Assembly: GCF_900114435.1 (NCBI RefSeq)
Contig: NZ_FOZK01000001.1
Coordinates: 310,001 to 374,000, forward strand
Length of the DNA stretch: 64,000 nt
Reading direction: 5' to 3'
Origin: Halomicrobium zhouii
GTDB lineage: Archaea; Halobacteriota; Halobacteria; Halobacteriales; Haloarculaceae
The notes beneath the pieces were generated by a model that was not told the origin of the DNA, did not search any database, and was given only the letters and a program-made list of their open reading frames with translations. Positions 62,842-64,000 of the stretch are shown here, in pieces. How positions within the stretch are numbered: the stretch's first letter is position 1; every line of letters begins with the position of its first letter. Made by a program: the position numbers and the translations under genes.

Positions 62842-64000
62842 TTACAATCGGCGCACGAGCAAGCCGACACCGACCAGTGCGGCGACGAGTACGCTCAGCA
62901 CGCCGAATCCGGGCCCGCTGGCACCGGTGGCCGAGTCGTCGCCGTCGGGCTCCTGGGCGCCGCCGGCGTCGTCGCTCTCCGTCCCGGTGTCGCCCTGGTT
63001 GTTGTCGCCGGTTTCGTCCGACTCGTTCGAGTCGTCGTCGTCCGATTCGTCAGCGTCCGATTCGTCAGCGTCCGACTCGTCAGATTCCTCGCTCTCAGCC
63101 TCCTCGTCGACCACGGTGAGTGCGACCGTCTCGCCGTCGACCGAGAGGTTGTACGCACCTGCCGTCGCGAACGACGTCGTGAGGGTGACGTTGCGCGTCT
63201 CGCCAGCGTCGACGTCGACCGTCGCGTTCTCGGTGGTCACGTTCTCGTCTGGACCGGTGGCCGAGAGGGACACCGTGTGGGTGCCGTCGGCGTCGCCGTC
63301 GTTCGCGAGCGTGACGTTGACCGACACGTTCTCGCCGACGTCGACCTCGTCTGCGCTGACGTTCACCGACGTGATGGAGATGTCGGGCTCGTCGTCGTCG
63401 GTGTCGTGGTCGTTGCTGAGCGGCGTCGAGTTCGAATCGTCGTCCGAGTCGTCGTTGTCGTCCGAGTCGTCTTTGTCGTCAGACTTGTCGTTCGAGTTGT
63501 CGTCCTTGTCGTCCTTGTCGTCCGAGTGGTCGTCGGAATCCTTCGACTCGTCACCGTCCGTCGAATCGTCAGAATCCTTCGAGTCGTCACCGGAGTCGGC
63601 TGCGACGACCTGGATGGTGCGAGTGAGTTTCTGCTCGTTGCCGGCCTCGTCCCGGAGCAGGACGGAGACGGTGTGTTCGCCGGTCGAGTCGAACGAGAGC
63701 GTCATCGTCTCGCCGTCGGGACCGGGTTCACCGTCGGCGTACCAGCAGACGTGGGCGACGCCGCTGTGGTCCGAGACGTTGGTCGCTTTCACGGTGAACT
63801 CCTCACCGACCGTCACCTCGTCGGGAACCTGCAGGTCGGCGGTCGGCGGTTCGCCGTCGGTGACCGTGAGGACGGTACTCGCGGTGTCGGTGTTCCCGTC
63901 GGCGTCCACCACCGTCACGGAGACGTCGAACTCACCGGGGTACGTTGCCCACTTGTCGTACGTCGCCGACTCGGTCGTCTCGTCGATCTCACCGTCGCCG
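62842..64000 (-). CDS. Secreted PKD/CARDB-type protein with PGF-CTERM anchor (partial)
   Basis: The frame is open at the window edge, so at least 386 residues are present and the N-terminus lies beyond 64000. In order: part of a PKD-like domain (ESATYDKWATYPGEFDVSVTVVDADGNTDTASTVLTV), a second Ig-like domain (PPTADLQVPDEVTVGEEFTVKATNVSDHSGVAHVCWY), a low-complexity Asp/Ser/Lys linker of about 60 residues, a CARDB-like domain (ISITSVNVSADEVDVGENVSVNVTLANDGDADG), an acidic linker, and the tail GPGFGVLSVLVAALVGVGLLVRRL. That tail is a PGF-CTERM signal, which archaeosortase A replaces with a lipid anchor. The Asn-x-Thr/Ser sites suggest N-glycosylation. Confidence 0.88.
   Translation of the reverse strand, partial: GDGEIDETTESATYDKWATYPGEFDVSVTVVDADGNTDTASTVLTVTDGEPPTADLQVPDEVTVGEEFTVKATNVSDHSGVAHVCWYADGEPGPDGETMTLSFDSTGEHTVSVLLRDEAGNEQKLTRTIQVVAADSGDDSKDSDDSTDGDESKDSDDHSDDKDDKDDNSNDKSDDKDDSDDNDDSDDDSNSTPLSNDHDTDDDEPDISITSVNVSADEVDVGENVSVNVTLANDGDADGTHTVSLSATGPDENVTTENATVDVDAGETRNVTLTTSFATAGAYNLSVDGETVALTVVDEEAESEESDESDADESDADESDDDDSNESDETGDNNQGDTGTESDDAGGAQEPDGDDSATGASGPGFGVLSVLVAALVGVGLLVRRL

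Noticed and set aside
62900-63600. Arg/Thr/Ser-rich frames opposite the PGF-CTERM protein
   Set aside because: Shadows of the acidic Asp/Ser-rich linkers on the minus strand.
1-64000. tRNA or rRNA genes
   Set aside because: I looked for cloverleaf-like conserved boxes and rRNA core sequences and saw none; a covariance-model scan would settle it.

Overview
The window looks like a haloarchaeal chromosome (class Halobacteria). The conserved genes are very GC-rich, proteins are acidic, Tat-type signals and a PGF-CTERM tail are present, starts are a mix of ATG and GTG, promoters are of BRE/TATA type, and the nitrate reductase operon has the archaeal order. I cannot name the genus. No tRNA, rRNA or CRISPR array was seen.

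Region 1 (1-25.6 kb) is conserved, GC-rich core DNA. After an ABC exporter permease (30-1259) comes a long respiratory nitrate reductase operon (1531-14455): narA, Rieske narB, cytochrome b narC, a small membrane protein, Tat-exported narG, four-cluster narH, a heme-binding gamma-like subunit, chaperone narJ, a polytopic membrane protein, a HEAT-repeat protein, an Mrp-type Fe-S ATPase fused to DUF2249, and mobA. Most genes overlap by 4-11 bases. Together they build an outward-facing enzyme, feed it from quinol through Rieske/cyt b, and supply Fe-S and Mo-bis-MGD cofactors. Next come an SGNH hydrolase, a two-TM channel with an odd filter, a CopB-type copper ATPase, a UspA protein, aconitase, DoxX, a membrane protein and a flavodoxin.

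Region 2 (25.8-39.5 kb) is a transition zone: small zinc ribbons, a winged-helix regulator, an E2-like acyltransferase, a CPBP protease, VapBC, an orphan soluble chemoreceptor with CheW, and about 2.7 kb (31.5-34.25 kb) without genes but with a recurring 30-base motif. It also holds an orphan AbiEi-like regulator, gene fragments, minisatellites and a membrane-anchored serine hydrolase.

Region 3 (39.5-54.2 kb) is a lower-GC surface-glycan island: one GT2, three GT4 enzymes, a nucleotidyltransferase-like protein, a dTMP-kinase-like protein, two alkaline-phosphatase-superfamily enzymes, a Wzx-type flippase, a DUF457 membrane protein and a strongly AT-rich pair of membrane proteins. It probably makes and exports a lipid-linked surface glycan.

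Region 4 (54.2-62.8 kb) is a decay and insertion zone: a frameshifted HTH regulator, a gene-poor stretch with tiny zinc-finger genes, an archaeal ATPase gene split by an intact TnpB element, an intact Fic protein, a frameshifted ribbon-helix-helix gene, further ATPase debris and a structured GC-rich repeat. The window ends inside a PKD/PGF-CTERM surface protein on the minus strand.

The best candidates for undescribed biology are the dispersed GC-rich element (35.8, 38.2 and 62.5 kb), the recurring promoter-like motif (32.1-34.0 and 56.3 kb), the glycan island with its kinase and nucleotidyltransferase, and two in-frame duplications that span stop codons (narH and acnA).
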